From assembly GCA_945276085.1 (NCBI GenBank), contig CALYPO010000006.1, forward strand, positions 1 to 45,853: a stretch of DNA of 45,853 bases, read 5' to 3'. Positions 1-9,226 of the stretch are shown piece by piece; position 1 is the first letter of the stretch; the number at the start of each line of letters is the position of its first letter. Source of the DNA: an uncultured Gilliamella sp. (lineage in GTDB: Bacteria > Pseudomonadota > Gammaproteobacteria > Enterobacterales > Orbaceae). Under the pieces are notes generated by a model that saw nothing but the letters and a program-made list of their open reading frames with translations, was not told the origin of the DNA and did not search any database. Position numbers and translations under genes: made by a program.

Positions 1-77
1 ATCTTGAATCTTAAAAAAACAGGAGTATAACTAAATCTAATTGTGAAATTTTTAAACTAAAATTAGGTAGGTTAAAG

Positions 78-998
78 ATGAAACTTCGTAAAGTGATGAT
101 TATTGGTGTTGGCAATGTGGGTTCAACAACCGCTTATACTTTTGTTAATCGTGGCATATGTGAAGAGATAGCGCTGGTCGATCTTAATAAAGATTTAGCC
201 TATGGTCATGCTCAAGATCTTTTGGATGCAGCAGCTTATCGGCAAAATATGATCAAAGTGAGTTTGCGTGAATCGACCGATTGTGCTGATATTGATATTG
301 CGATTATTACAGTAACTTCAGGATTAGCACAAAAAAGCCGTGATGAGGAGCTTGCAGGCACATCTAAAATTGTGGAAAGTATTGTGCCGAATATGATGAA
401 AAATGGCTTCAAGGGTATTTTTTTGATAGCAACCAATCCTTGTGATGCAATTACTTATCAAGTCTGGAAACTATCAGGTTTACCTCGTCATCGAGTTATT
501 GGTACAGGAGTTTGGCTTGATACCGTGCGATTACGTCGCTTACTAGGTGAGCAGATGGATATAGGACCACAAAGCATCGATGCCTTTATAGTTGGTGAGC
601 ATGGTGATTCGCAGTTTCCGGTTTGGTCGCATTCTTCGGTTTATGGTATTAATCTTAATCAACTTGAAAAAAATAAAATTGATTTTGTTGATATTGGGAC
701 TAAAGCAAAAAATAAAGGTTTTGAAATCGTTAAATATAAGCATTGTACTGAATATGGTATCGCTAGTACCATTACTGAAATTTGTCAGCATATTTTTACT
801 AATAGCCATCGAGCCTTAGCGCTTAGCTGTGTTTTAGATGGGGAGTATGGCTATAAAGATGTCGCTATAGGGGTACCGGCAATTTTGGATCAACATGGGA
901 TTAAAAAAGTGATTCAACTTGACTTTAACGAAACCGAGAAACAGCTGTTTGATAAAAGCATTAATATTGTGAAAGGTTATATTCGACATATTAATTAA
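78..998 (+). CDS. L-lactate / L-2-hydroxyacid dehydrogenase (LDH-MDH superfamily)
   Basis: A 306-residue NAD-dependent 2-hydroxyacid dehydrogenase that would interconvert a 2-keto acid and its L-2-hydroxy acid in the cytoplasm. The Rossmann motif GVGNVG is at residues 10-15, Asp35 ends strand 2 (NAD preference), and the catalytic set is readable: Asp148 and Arg151 in LDTVR, His175 in GEHGDS. The substrate loop (residues 82-95) lacks the usual lactate dehydrogenase QKPGETR pattern; Arg88 followed by a TSK-V-S stretch resembles L-2-hydroxyisocaproate dehydrogenases of lactic acid bacteria, as does GF-G-----NP-D-IT around 110-126. Pyruvate/lactate or branched 2-keto acids are both possible substrates. 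An AGGTAGG ribosome site precedes the ATG. It looks monocistronic, with a hairpin terminator downstream. Family certain, substrate not. Confidence 0.85.
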   Translation: MKLRKVMIIGVGNVGSTTAYTFVNRGICEEIALVDLNKDLAYGHAQDLLDAAAYRQNMIKVSLRESTDCADIDIAIITVTSGLAQKSRDEELAGTSKIVESIVPNMMKNGFKGIFLIATNPCDAITYQVWKLSGLPRHRVIGTGVWLDTVRLRRLLGEQMDIGPQSIDAFIVGEHGDSQFPVWSHSSVYGINLNQLEKNKIDFVDIGTKAKNKGFEIVKYKHCTEYGIASTITEICQHIFTNSHRALALSCVLDGEYGYKDVAIGVPAILDQHGIKKVIQLDFNETEKQLFDKSINIVKGYIRHIN

Positions 999-1078
999 TC
1001 TTATTAGGTTTCTATTTTATGCCATACCTTTATCAGCAACAGAGCGATATCAATAAGCGTGTTGTCTGATTCTATTTT

Positions 1079-1107
1079 AAGCCGATTGTTAAATCGGCTT
1101 CATCGTT
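1079..1107 (+). terminator. Rho-independent terminator of the hydroxyacid dehydrogenase gene
   Basis: AAGCCGAT and ATCGGCTT form a perfect 8-bp stem around a 6-base loop, followed by CATCGTTTT. It lies 80 bases after the stop codon and also faces the convergent CbrC-family gene. Confidence 0.7.
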
Positions 1108-1168
1108 TTGTACAATTTGATTTTTGATGATTGGGTAAATTAACTTCATGAAAATGGTGTATAGCTAT

Positions 1169-1669
1169 TTAGTTGCAATCAATATGCAATCTTTTCTTAC
1201 CACATTGAACACACTCAAATAGATAACCAGTCAGTGAGCCATCTTTGGATAATGACGTTCTTAATAACTCCTCTGGGTAATCAATATCATCTTTAATCTC
1301 ATCAAAATAGGGAATAATTTCTGCAAATCCGACATAACCGATAAATGCACAAGGCTCATTACAATGCGTTAACCATACTTCTTGCTGCCATGATGAATAA
1401 CTGGGTGTTTTTAATATGAGCTCGTCAAGCTTTTCAGGCGGCAGCTCATCTATACTGTTATCATCATTGAATTGACCGTGATATTTTTTTGCCGCAGAAC
1501 CGTCAGCAATACACCATGGACAGATATATTCAGGTTCTTCTTGGCTGTAAAGCGGTAAGTCATATTTTATTGAACGAATTTTATGACAAACCGAGCAAAT
1601 CCCATCTTTTTGACTAAAAATATCTAGCTGATAAGCGTTGGGATGATATTTAAAAGTAGGTAAACACAT
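1169..1669 (-). CDS. CbrC (UPF0167) family protein
   Basis: A 166-residue cysteine-rich protein that matches the CbrC/UPF0167 family in length and order of motifs. Three Cys pairs are visible: CSVC near residue 25, CPWC near 51 and CVQC near 154, plus conserved W-x-x-x-V-W-L-x-H-C-x-x-P-C-A-F-x-G motifs in the middle. The Cys pairs suggest a zinc-ribbon fold. The E. coli namesake is linked to colicin E2 tolerance through the CreBC regulon, but its biochemical role is unknown. The next gene (exported protein) ends just 2 bases upstream of this start, so the two are probably cotranscribed. No signal peptide, so probably cytoplasmic. Confidence 0.85.
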   Translation of the reverse strand: MCLPTFKYHPNAYQLDIFSQKDGICSVCHKIRSIKYDLPLYSQEEPEYICPWCIADGSAAKKYHGQFNDDNSIDELPPEKLDELILKTPSYSSWQQEVWLTHCNEPCAFIGYVGFAEIIPYFDEIKDDIDYPEELLRTSLSKDGSLTGYLFECVQCGKKRLHIDCN

Positions 1670-1671
1670 AC

Positions 1672-2544
1672 TTAATCCTCAATAATACCAATTCTTTTTT
1701 GTAATGTTTTCAATTCAGCAGAACTTAGAAAATAATGAATAGAATTTTTAATATAATTAGCTATTTGTTTATATGTTTGCAAATTTTCGGATACCGGATA
1801 ACAATCAATATAGTTGCTAAAAGCCACGATATCAGCAACATCGGCAAACTGTTGTTTGGTAAGTTTATTCAAATATTGCTTTAAATTTTTAGTTTGACAG
1901 TTAACAGGAGGGGCTAGTAAGTAAAATTGATTGTCATGAACTTGATAAGTTAAATTAATCGTTTGTTTATATTGGTAGATATTGTCTTTAACTTCTGCTA
2001 CATAACCAAGTTCATAAACTGCGTCTAGTTTAATATGAAATAGTTGATCTTTAATCGTGGATGAAAAGAAAAACAAATGATCTTCATGTCCAGTTTTTCC
2101 CGCTATCATTAATTCATCTAGAAATTTTCCATTTTTGTCAAAAGCATTAATTAATTTGATATCTTCGTTGATACCTTCGCCTATACTATCAAAAGTTAAA
2201 TCATAGAGTATAAATTTGATATCATCCATTTCAAAGCGACCAATCGCTTTTAGATCTGTTAGCGTAAAATAATTGTCGGTTTGAACAGTTGGTTTATCAT
2301 AATAGCGATAATCATCATCATCGAAATGAAAAAATTTACTATCAACATATTTTCCGGTGCTGATATTTTTGCTATCAATAGGCATGGATAATATCGGTAA
2401 ACTTTGATAGAAGTCAGCAAAGGAATCAAAATGCTCACGTTGGTTATAATTTAAAGCGTTATTATTGGCAAACACCATATGCGTATTACACAGAGTAAAA
2501 CAACAAAATACCGCTATACATAAGCTTGAAACTATTTTTTTCAT
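1672..2544 (-). CDS. Exported protein of unknown function
   Basis: 290 residues with a clear signal peptide (MKK, hydrophobic 5-20, probable cleavage after VFA near residue 27). The mature part is rich in Asp, Tyr and Phe, with a run of acidic and aromatic residues around 75-85 (FHFDDDDYRYYD). Two Cys in the C-terminal third (about 216 and 248) could form a disulfide in the periplasm. I do not recognise the family. Its stop is 2 bases before the start of the CbrC-family gene, which points to a two-gene transcript. Several short beta-like segments suggest a soluble periplasmic domain; nothing indicates catalysis. Confidence 0.7.
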   Translation of the reverse strand: MKKIVSSLCIAVFCCFTLCNTHMVFANNNALNYNQREHFDSFADFYQSLPILSMPIDSKNISTGKYVDSKFFHFDDDDYRYYDKPTVQTDNYFTLTDLKAIGRFEMDDIKFILYDLTFDSIGEGINEDIKLINAFDKNGKFLDELMIAGKTGHEDHLFFFSSTIKDQLFHIKLDAVYELGYVAEVKDNIYQYKQTINLTYQVHDNQFYLLAPPVNCQTKNLKQYLNKLTKQQFADVADIVAFSNYIDCYPVSENLQTYKQIANYIKNSIHYFLSSAELKTLQKRIGIIED

Positions 2545-2959
2545 TTCCTATAAAATCCATTTTTATCACTAAAGATTCACAATTTGTGCAGTAAAGACTA
2601 TGTCATTATAAGGTGATAAGTTTATCATTTCTGCAATGATTTATTCGAATTACTATTCATTCAAATTAGGACATTACTTTTAACAAAAAATTCATATTTA
2701 TTTTATTGATCGATATTGAAGTAGTTAGCAATAGGAGAATTGTTTAAAATTATAGAAATAATCGAAAATAGATTTTGTGATAGCGGCTATTTCGCCAATC
2801 AGTTTAAAAAAGGTTTGTGTTTTAGTTAAATACCATAGTTGAATTAAACTGTTTAGATTTAATAAATTCGCTGATAGTTTATTTTATCTGCCATTATATC
2901 GATAAAACTATACGATATAATGGCAGTTATTATGAGGCTAAAACTATTTTAGCTAACAA
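2545..2959. other. 415-base gap: hairpin, otherwise no convincing gene
   Basis: AT-rich spacer between the exported-protein gene and the PQQ dehydrogenase gene, both on the minus strand. The only clear structure is a 14-bp hairpin near its right end. A 52-codon minus-strand frame without a start (2725-2883) is open but could be chance. The promoter for the two-gene unit must lie here; I cannot pick a convincing -35/-10 pair. Confidence 0.5.
2888..2926 (-). terminator. Long hairpin downstream of the PQQ dehydrogenase gene
   Basis: CTGCCATTATATCG and CGATATAATGGCAG are a perfect 14-bp inverted repeat with an 11-base loop, 34 bases beyond the stop codon. A real U-tract is missing on either strand, so it may be a weak terminator or a 3'-end stabiliser. 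Confidence 0.55.
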
Positions 2960-5329
2960 CTATTTTTTATCAGGTAAAGCATAAGCAATAACATAATCGC
3001 CACGAACTGGTGATTGTCTTGCTCCACTTGCTGAGATGACAATATATTGTTTACCTGTTTTAGGTGATACATAGGTCATTGGTGTACCTTGGCTACCGAC
3101 GGGTAAACGTGCTTTCCAAATTTCTTCCCCGGTCACAGAATCAAATGCTCGAAGATAGAAGTCTTGCGTTGCAGCAAAGAATAATAGACCAGATTTAGTT
3201 GCCATTGGTCCACCGATGGTTGGCATGCCAATTGGCGCAGGTAAATGCATTGGGATGCCTAAAATACCTGTATCCATGACTGTACCTAAAGGTTTTTGCC
3301 ATACAATTTGTCGAGATTTAAGATCGATGGCTGTCATGGTTCCGTAAGGTGGTTTTTGGCATGGAACACCTAAGGCAGAGGTAAATCTCAAACGCATCGC
3401 ACCAAATGGCGTTCCTTTTTGTGGCACAATACCCATTTCAATACCGCTAGCATTTTTAGGGATATTATCTTGAGGGATCATCCAGTTAGTTAAACCAATT
3501 CGCATATCATTAACAAACATTAAGTTGGTTTGTGGATCAACCGCGACACTGCCCCAGTTCATGCCACCTAAAGATCCTGGATATTGCAGCGTTTTGGTCA
3601 TATTCGGTGGTGTAAATAAACCATGATAGACAGAACCGGCAAAGTCAATTCGGCAGAGTAATTGATCATAAGGTGTCGCACCCCACATATCAAATTCAGT
3701 CAAGGTTTCGTTACCAATTGATGGCATACCTACTGAGAATGGCTGAGTAGGGGAGTAATATTCACCTGCTACATCACCTTTTGCTACAGGTTTTTCTTGA
3801 ACTTCAGCAACAGGTTTACCGGTCTGACGATCTAACATGAAGATCTGACCTGATTTTGTTGTTTGGACAATAACTTTTGTAACGCCACCTTTTCCATCAG
3901 GAATATCGTAGAGTAAAGGTTGTGATGGTAAGTCATAGTCCCATAAATCATGATGTGCTGTTCTAAATTTCCAGCGAATTTGTCCCGTTTTACGGTCTAG
4001 CGCAACAATTGATGAGTTATATTCATCATCGTATTTTGTTCTATAGCCACCGAAGAAGTCAGGTGTTGCATTCCCTGTTGGTGCATAAACAAGATCAAGT
4101 TCTGGATCATAAGCTGTCGTCGCCCAGACGTTTACTGTGCCGCGTGTATAGGTTTCATTAGCTGGCGGAACATCAGTAATATTTGGATTGCCTGGATCCC
4201 ATGCCCAAACTAATTTGCCTGAATGGACATCAAAAGCACGAACAACGCCACCTGGCTCATTAACTGAGAAGTTATCAGCAACGCGGCCACCAACAACAAT
4301 CACATCTTTCGCTACTAAAGGGGCCGCTGTTGGCTCATAATAACCCGGAGGAATATCGCCCATATCTTTTTTCAGATCAACAACGCCTTGTTCACCAAAA
4401 TCTTCACACAATTTACCGGTATTTGCATCAATCGCCATCAACCTAGCATCAATTGTGTTCATGATAATACGTGCCGAACACGCTTTTGCATTATTACTGG
4501 CATCGTCTAACGTTTTTTGGTCTTCATAGTAGGCTAATCCACGACAACGTTGCCAGTTAGGTGAAGTCGCTTTAGGATCATAACGCCATTTTTGTTCGCC
4601 ACTATCAGCATCTAATGCGATAACAACATTTGTTGGTGTACATAAATAGACATTATCGCCAATTTGTAAAGGTGTCTCTTGGTCTTCTGGACCTGATCCA
4701 CTATTAGAAGGAATATAACCTGTGTGATAAGTCCAAGCAACTTGGAGATCTTTAACATTTTGTTTAGTGATTTGATCTGCACCTGAAAAACGCGTGCCTT
4801 TAGTCGTATTAGCATATTGCTTCCAATCTATAGGCGCATCACTCGGATCGAGTTTATTATTGGCTAAAGGGACGGGATTTGTAATAACATTGTGTTCTTT
4901 GAACATAAAGCCAAGCGCAATGCCCATTAAGACTAAAATAAATATCCCCAATTTATAACCGCCATTACCAGCAGTCGTATCGCCAGTTTCTTTTTTCTCA
5001 AGCATTGGATAGGCAAATGCAATAAGCATTGCAAAACCTGTAAATACCATTAAGCGCGAGAAGAGCGGCCAGAATTGTAAGCCAACCTCATATAAAGCCC
5101 AAATTAAGGTTAATGCGTAAGCTAAACCATATAGCCAAGCCCCTTTGGTACTTTGTCTAAATAATAAAAGCGAAGTGATTATTTGTACTAATCCCATAAT
5201 CGCAAAATACCAGCTACCGCCTAGTGCGATCAATTTAAATCCATAAATTGTACAAAATAAACCGCTCGCTAATAAAATAATGGCAACTAGCCATAAATAA
5301 AATTTACGGGCACCTGCAATTTTTATCAT
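2960..5329 (-). CDS. gcd: Membrane-bound PQQ-dependent dehydrogenase (glucose dehydrogenase type)
   Basis: 789 residues, close to the 796 of E. coli Gcd. The first ~150 residues hold five hydrophobic segments (roughly 10-30, 35-55, 62-80, 85-105, 125-143), the membrane anchor that passes electrons to ubiquinone. The rest is a periplasmic eight-bladed propeller: HHDLWDYDLPSQP holds the family's catalytic Asp, TTKSGQIFMLDRQTGK the PQQ-contacting Lys, and W-docking repeats (LVWAWD, IRWKF, IVWQK, EIWKARLP) recur. It oxidises an aldose, classically glucose to gluconolactone. Family members also use quinate or shikimate, and several substrate-side residues differ from E. coli, so the substrate is not fixed. 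No PQQ synthesis genes lie in this window. It stands alone between hairpins, with a 12-bp palindrome upstream. Confidence 0.85.
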   Translation of the reverse strand: MIKIAGARKFYLWLVAIILLASGLFCTIYGFKLIALGGSWYFAIMGLVQIITSLLLFRQSTKGAWLYGLAYALTLIWALYEVGLQFWPLFSRLMVFTGFAMLIAFAYPMLEKKETGDTTAGNGGYKLGIFILVLMGIALGFMFKEHNVITNPVPLANNKLDPSDAPIDWKQYANTTKGTRFSGADQITKQNVKDLQVAWTYHTGYIPSNSGSGPEDQETPLQIGDNVYLCTPTNVVIALDADSGEQKWRYDPKATSPNWQRCRGLAYYEDQKTLDDASNNAKACSARIIMNTIDARLMAIDANTGKLCEDFGEQGVVDLKKDMGDIPPGYYEPTAAPLVAKDVIVVGGRVADNFSVNEPGGVVRAFDVHSGKLVWAWDPGNPNITDVPPANETYTRGTVNVWATTAYDPELDLVYAPTGNATPDFFGGYRTKYDDEYNSSIVALDRKTGQIRWKFRTAHHDLWDYDLPSQPLLYDIPDGKGGVTKVIVQTTKSGQIFMLDRQTGKPVAEVQEKPVAKGDVAGEYYSPTQPFSVGMPSIGNETLTEFDMWGATPYDQLLCRIDFAGSVYHGLFTPPNMTKTLQYPGSLGGMNWGSVAVDPQTNLMFVNDMRIGLTNWMIPQDNIPKNASGIEMGIVPQKGTPFGAMRLRFTSALGVPCQKPPYGTMTAIDLKSRQIVWQKPLGTVMDTGILGIPMHLPAPIGMPTIGGPMATKSGLLFFAATQDFYLRAFDSVTGEEIWKARLPVGSQGTPMTYVSPKTGKQYIVISASGARQSPVRGDYVIAYALPDKK

Positions 5330-5386
5330 GAATTATCCTTATGTTGTTAAGTGTTACTTTTTTAACTCATCTTTTTGCATAAACAT

Positions 5387-5412
5387 TAGATGAAAATAAC
5401 TATTTTCATCTA
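5387..5412. promoter_or_regulatory. Perfect 12-bp inverted repeat upstream of the PQQ dehydrogenase
   Basis: TAGATGAAAATA and TATTTTCATCTA are exact reverse complements separated only by AC, 58 bases before the start codon. The 2-base spacer argues for a protein-binding dyad rather than an RNA terminator. The regulator is unknown. Confidence 0.5.
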
Positions 5413-5674
5413 TGATAATTAACAAAATTGAGTTATATCCTATTGATTAATATTAATGAATTAGAAGATAAATATCCCTATTCACATTCCAACTAGACTT
5501 GAAAAATTGTTGTATAAACATTCTACTAATATGCACTGAATAATTAGGGGAATCAATAGGCAAAAGATGATATTTTTACTTTAAAATAGACAATTAAAAT
5601 TTGGCTAAATTTTTTATTTGTTACTGTTAAAATAAGTTATATTTAAGCAAATATACTTTAATGTTATCTTAATA

Positions 5675-5708
5675 GGATTACCCAATAATTTTTGGGTAAT
5701 CCTTATTT
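5675..5708 (-). terminator. Hairpin terminator at the end of ilvGMEDA
   Basis: GGATTACCCAA and TTGGGTAATCC form an 11-bp perfect stem with a 6-base loop, 17 bases after the ilvA stop. The U-tract is better on the plus strand (TTATTTTT) than on the minus strand, so it may act in both directions. Confidence 0.65.
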
Positions 5709-5718
5709 TTAGTAAAAA

Positions 5719-7269
5719 TTACGATTGATTTGTGAGGAAAAGTTTGAGTGATGGGTTGTGCGTTTCATTATGAAAATCGTAACCCAATTCGGTTAAATGT
5801 TGATTAAACTGATTATAGCTACTTTCATCGATTTCAAAAGCGGCAAGCACTCTTCCATAATCGGTGCCATGACTGCGATAATGGAACATTGAAATATTCC
5901 AATTTGTGCCCAATGTTTGCAAGAATTTAAGAAGTGCGCCTTGTGATTCAGGAAATTCGAAACTGTATACTTGTTCTTCAATATGTTTACATGGTTTGCC
6001 GCCAATCATATATCGAACATGTAATTTAGCCATTTCATCATCGGTTAAGTCAACTACGGCATAACCAGCAGAAATTAATTCCTGCATAATTTCATCTTTT
6101 TCGTCACTTTTAGTAATTTTAACACCGACAAAAACGCATGCTGATTGTTCATCATGATAACGGTAATTAAATTCAGTGACTGAACGTCCACCTAACAGTT
6201 GGCAAAATTTCAAAAAACTACCTTTCTTTTCTGGAATCGTCACAGCGAGAAGGACTTCGCGTTTTTCACCTAGTTCACAGCGCTCTGATACATAACGCAA
6301 ACTATGAAAGTTCAAATTAGCTCCAGATAAAATATGAGCCAGGTTTTCGCCACAAATATTGTGCTTGGCAACATACTTTTTCAATCCCGCTAGCGCCACA
6401 GCACCTGACGGTTCGGCAATGGCGCGTACATCGTCAAATAAATCTTTTACCGCTGCACAAATTTCGTCACTATCGACAGTGATAATATCATCAATGTACT
6501 GTTGACAAAGTCTAAATGTTTCATCGCCTATTCGTTTAACGGCAACCCCTTCAGCAAATAAGCCTACTCGATTTAAATCAACAGGTTTACCTGCATCAAG
6601 AGCCGCTTTTAAACATGCGGCATCTTCTGGTTCAACCGCAATCACTTTGATTGAAGGCATAATTTGCTTAATTAATACTGCAATGCCCGCAGCAAGTCCA
6701 CCGCCTCCAACAGGGACAAATATGCGATCGAGTTTAGCATTTTGCTGTAGTAACTCCATAGCAATACTTCCTTGTCCGGCAATCACTAAGGGGTGATCAA
6801 AAGGCGGGATAAAGACGCGATTTTGTTCTTCAACCAGCTCTATTGCTTTGGCTTTTGCTTCATCAAAATTGGCGCCATAAAGTAATACCTCACCACCAAA
6901 ACCTTTTACCGCTTCTACCTTAATGTCAGCGGTAGTTAATGGCATCACAATTAGGGAATTTATCCCTAATTTACTCGCCGATAGCGCAACGCCTTGTGCA
7001 TGATTACCAGCAGATGCTGCAATTACACCTCGTTTACGTTGTTCTTCGGTCAGGCTTGCTATCATAGCTTGAGCACCACGAATTTTGAAACTGTGGACTA
7101 ATTGGCGATCTTCCCGTTTAACAAAAATTTGGTTATGTAACCTTAAAGAAATCTTTTCCATTTTTTCAAGCGGGGTCACTTGTGCAACATCATAGACTGC
7201 TGAACAAAGTGTCGCTTTTAGATAATCTGCACCAGTGAGCTTATTCTCTTCTTTTTTCACATTAGCCAC
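5719..7269 (-). CDS. ilvA: Threonine ammonia-lyase (biosynthetic threonine deaminase)
   Basis: 516 residues against 514 in E. coli. It deaminates threonine to 2-oxobutanoate, the committed step of isoleucine synthesis. The PLP-binding Lys62 sits in HSFKIRGA; the phosphate loop GGGGLAAG is near residues 188-195, and SAGNHAQG near 105-112 contacts the substrate. The C-terminal third carries two ACT-like regulatory regions (about 335-410 and 430-505), the site of isoleucine inhibition and valine activation in the family, which separates it from the short catabolic TdcB. It is the last gene of the ilv operon; its start overlaps the end of ilvD by 8 bases, implying translational coupling. Confidence 0.97.
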   Translation of the reverse strand: MANVKKEENKLTGADYLKATLCSAVYDVAQVTPLEKMEKISLRLHNQIFVKREDRQLVHSFKIRGAQAMIASLTEEQRKRGVIAASAGNHAQGVALSASKLGINSLIVMPLTTADIKVEAVKGFGGEVLLYGANFDEAKAKAIELVEEQNRVFIPPFDHPLVIAGQGSIAMELLQQNAKLDRIFVPVGGGGLAAGIAVLIKQIMPSIKVIAVEPEDAACLKAALDAGKPVDLNRVGLFAEGVAVKRIGDETFRLCQQYIDDIITVDSDEICAAVKDLFDDVRAIAEPSGAVALAGLKKYVAKHNICGENLAHILSGANLNFHSLRYVSERCELGEKREVLLAVTIPEKKGSFLKFCQLLGGRSVTEFNYRYHDEQSACVFVGVKITKSDEKDEIMQELISAGYAVVDLTDDEMAKLHVRYMIGGKPCKHIEEQVYSFEFPESQGALLKFLQTLGTNWNISMFHYRSHGTDYGRVLAAFEIDESSYNQFNQHLTELGYDFHNETHNPSLKLFLTNQS

Positions 7270-9112
7270 CTAATTTACTTTTATCACGAACCGCACCTTT
7301 GTCGGCACTTGTTGCTAAACTCGCATAGGCTTTAAGGGCAAATGATACATAGCGATCGCGATCATGAGGCGTAAAGGCTTTATCGCCACGTTCCATTTCA
7401 GCCACTCGACGTCTTTCAAGTTCAGATACAGGAACATCTAACACTAATTTACGGTTTGGAATATCAATATCGATAATGTCTCCATCACGGACTAATCCTA
7501 TTAACCCACCATTAGCCGCTTCAGGTGAAATATGACCAATGGATAGACCTGAAGAACCGCCAGAAAATCGGCCATCAGTAATAAGTGCACATTTTTTGCC
7601 TAATCCCATTGATTTTAAATAGCTAGTCGGATAAAGCATTTCTTGCATGCCAGGCCCACCTTTTGGTCCTTCATAGATGATTACAACTACATCACCTTCA
7701 ACAACTCGCCCTCCCAAGATTGCATCAACCGCATCTTCTTGGCTTTCGTAAACTTTAGCAGGGCCGCGGAATACTAAGTTTTCAGCCGCAACGCCAGCTG
7801 TTTTAACAATTGCGCCATCTTCTGCAAGGTTACCATAAAGTGTGGCAAGACCTCCATCTTGGCTATAAGCGTGTTCTTTGTCGCGAATACAGCCATTTAC
7901 ACGGTCATCATCTAAACTATCCCAATAGCAATCTTGTGAAAATGCTTTCGTTGTACGAATACCGGCAGGGCCGCTTCGATACATTTTTTTCACTGATTCG
8001 TCTTTGGTTTGGGTGATATCATATTGTGCAAAGGTTTCGTGTAAAGAGAGTCCTAATACATTGTGAACATCACGATTAAGTAATCCAGCTTTATCAAGTT
8101 CAGACAAGATAGAGACAACACCGCCGGCTCTATGTACATCTTCCATATGATACAGCGCTGTACTTGGCGCAACCTTACATAAATGCGGGACTTTACGAGA
8201 TAATCTATCAATATCAGACATAGTAAAGTCGATTTCACCTTCTTGCGCAGTGGCAAGTAAGTGTAACACCGTGTTGGTTGAACCCCCCATAGCGATATCA
8301 AGAGACATGGCATTTTCATAAGCCGATTTGGTTGCAATAGAACGCGGAAGGTAAGATTCATCATCATGTTCATAATAACGTTTCGTGATTTCAACTATGC
8401 GTTTAGCTGCTTTTAAAAATAGCTGTTCGCGCTGTTTATGCGTTGCAACTAACGATCCATTACCCGGTAATGAAAGTCCTAAAGCTTCAGTTAAGCAGTT
8501 CATAGAATTTGCGGTGAACATGCCCGAGCATGAACCACAAGTTGGACAGGCAGACTCCTCAATGGCTTTACTATCAGCATCACTGACATTTGGATTTGCG
8601 CTTTGAATCATGGCATCAACTAAATCTAACTTAATAATTTGATCTGAAAGTTTAGTTTTTCCTGCTTCCATTGGACCACCAGACACAAACACCGTTGGAA
8701 TATTTAAACGAAGTGATGCCATTAACATGCCTGGTGTGATTTTGTCACAGTTTGAAATACAGATCATGGCGTCAGCACAATGGGCATTAACCATGTATTC
8801 TACAGAGTCAGCAATTAATTCTCGTGATGGCAGTGAGTAAAGCATCCCACCATGACCCATGGCGATACCGTCATCGACAGCAATTGTGTTAAATTCTTTA
8901 GCAATGCCACCACATGCTTCAATTTCTTTTGCTACCAGTTGACCTATATCTTTTAAATGAACATGCCCCGGTACAAATTGTGTGAATGAGTTAACCACCG
9001 CAATAATAGGTTTACCAAAGTCTTCATTTTTTACGCCTGTTGCACGCCATAAGGCACGGGCACCCGCCATGTTGCGACCTTCTATAGAGGTGGCTGAACG
9101 ATATTTAGGCAT
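7262..9112 (-). CDS. ilvD: Dihydroxy-acid dehydratase
   Basis: 616 residues, the same length as E. coli IlvD. It dehydrates 2,3-dihydroxy-isovalerate and 2,3-dihydroxy-3-methylvalerate to the 2-keto acids used by IlvE. Iron-sulfur ligands are recognisable in [12 protein letters not shown] (about 119-130) and [11 protein letters not shown] (about 192-202); [20 protein letters not shown] is the usual metal-site stretch; [19 protein letters not shown] near the C-terminus is diagnostic. It sits between ilvE and ilvA. Upstream lie a hairpin that may partly end ilvE transcripts and a small dyad (9142-9157), so ilvDA may also be made from shorter transcripts. Confidence 0.97.
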   Translation of the reverse strand: MPKYRSATSIEGRNMAGARALWRATGVKNEDFGKPIIAVVNSFTQFVPGHVHLKDIGQLVAKEIEACGGIAKEFNTIAVDDGIAMGHGGMLYSLPSRELIADSVEYMVNAHCADAMICISNCDKITPGMLMASLRLNIPTVFVSGGPMEAGKTKLSDQIIKLDLVDAMIQSANPNVSDADSKAIEESACPTCGSCSGMFTANSMNCLTEALGLSLPGNGSLVATHKQREQLFLKAAKRIVEITKRYYEHDDESYLPRSIATKSAYENAMSLDIAMGGSTNTVLHLLATAQEGEIDFTMSDIDRLSRKVPHLCKVAPSTALYHMEDVHRAGGVVSILSELDKAGLLNRDVHNVLGLSLHETFAQYDITQTKDESVKKMYRSGPAGIRTTKAFSQDCYWDSLDDDRVNGCIRDKEHAYSQDGGLATLYGNLAEDGAIVKTAGVAAENLVFRGPAKVYESQEDAVDAILGGRVVEGDVVVIIYEGPKGGPGMQEMLYPTSYLKSMGLGKKCALITDGRFSGGSSGLSIGHISPEAANGGLIGLVRDGDIIDIDIPNRKLVLDVPVSELERRRVAEMERGDKAFTPHDRDRYVSFALKAYASLATSADKGAVRDKSKLGG

Positions 9113-9141
9113 TTCTTGCTCCCAATTTTTTTATGTAAGCG

Positions 9142-9157
9142 ACCGATTCCTATCGGT
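9142..9157. repeat. Small dyad in the ilvD leader
   Basis: ACCGAT and ATCGGT flank TCCT, 30 to 45 bases before the ilvD start. Too short to call a terminator; possibly a weak mRNA hairpin in the ribosome-loading region. Confidence 0.3.
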
Positions 9158-9182
9158 TGATAATTTTGTATCGTAACTTTAA

Positions 9183-9214
9183 AAAGCCAATCCACTAAAA
9201 TGAATTAGTGGATT
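9183..9214 (-). terminator. Hairpin between ilvE and ilvD
   Basis: AATCCACTAA and TTAGTGGATT form a perfect 10-bp stem with a 6-base loop just after the ilvE stop; on the minus strand it is followed by GGCTTTTT. It has the shape of a weak internal terminator or processing site. Confidence 0.55.
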
Positions 9215-9226
9215 AGAAAATGACGT

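Larger units (their letters stand above)
5330..5718. other. 389-base gap: control region of the PQQ dehydrogenase and end of ilvA
   Basis: Contains the 26-base palindrome at 5387-5412 near the dehydrogenase gene and the ilvA hairpin at 5675-5702. The rest is AT-rich with no coding-like frame that I can support. Confidence 0.6.

Noticed and set aside
8053..8394. 113-codon minus-strand frame within ilvD
   Set aside because: Out-of-frame shadow of a fully conserved ilvD; basic, low-information translation.
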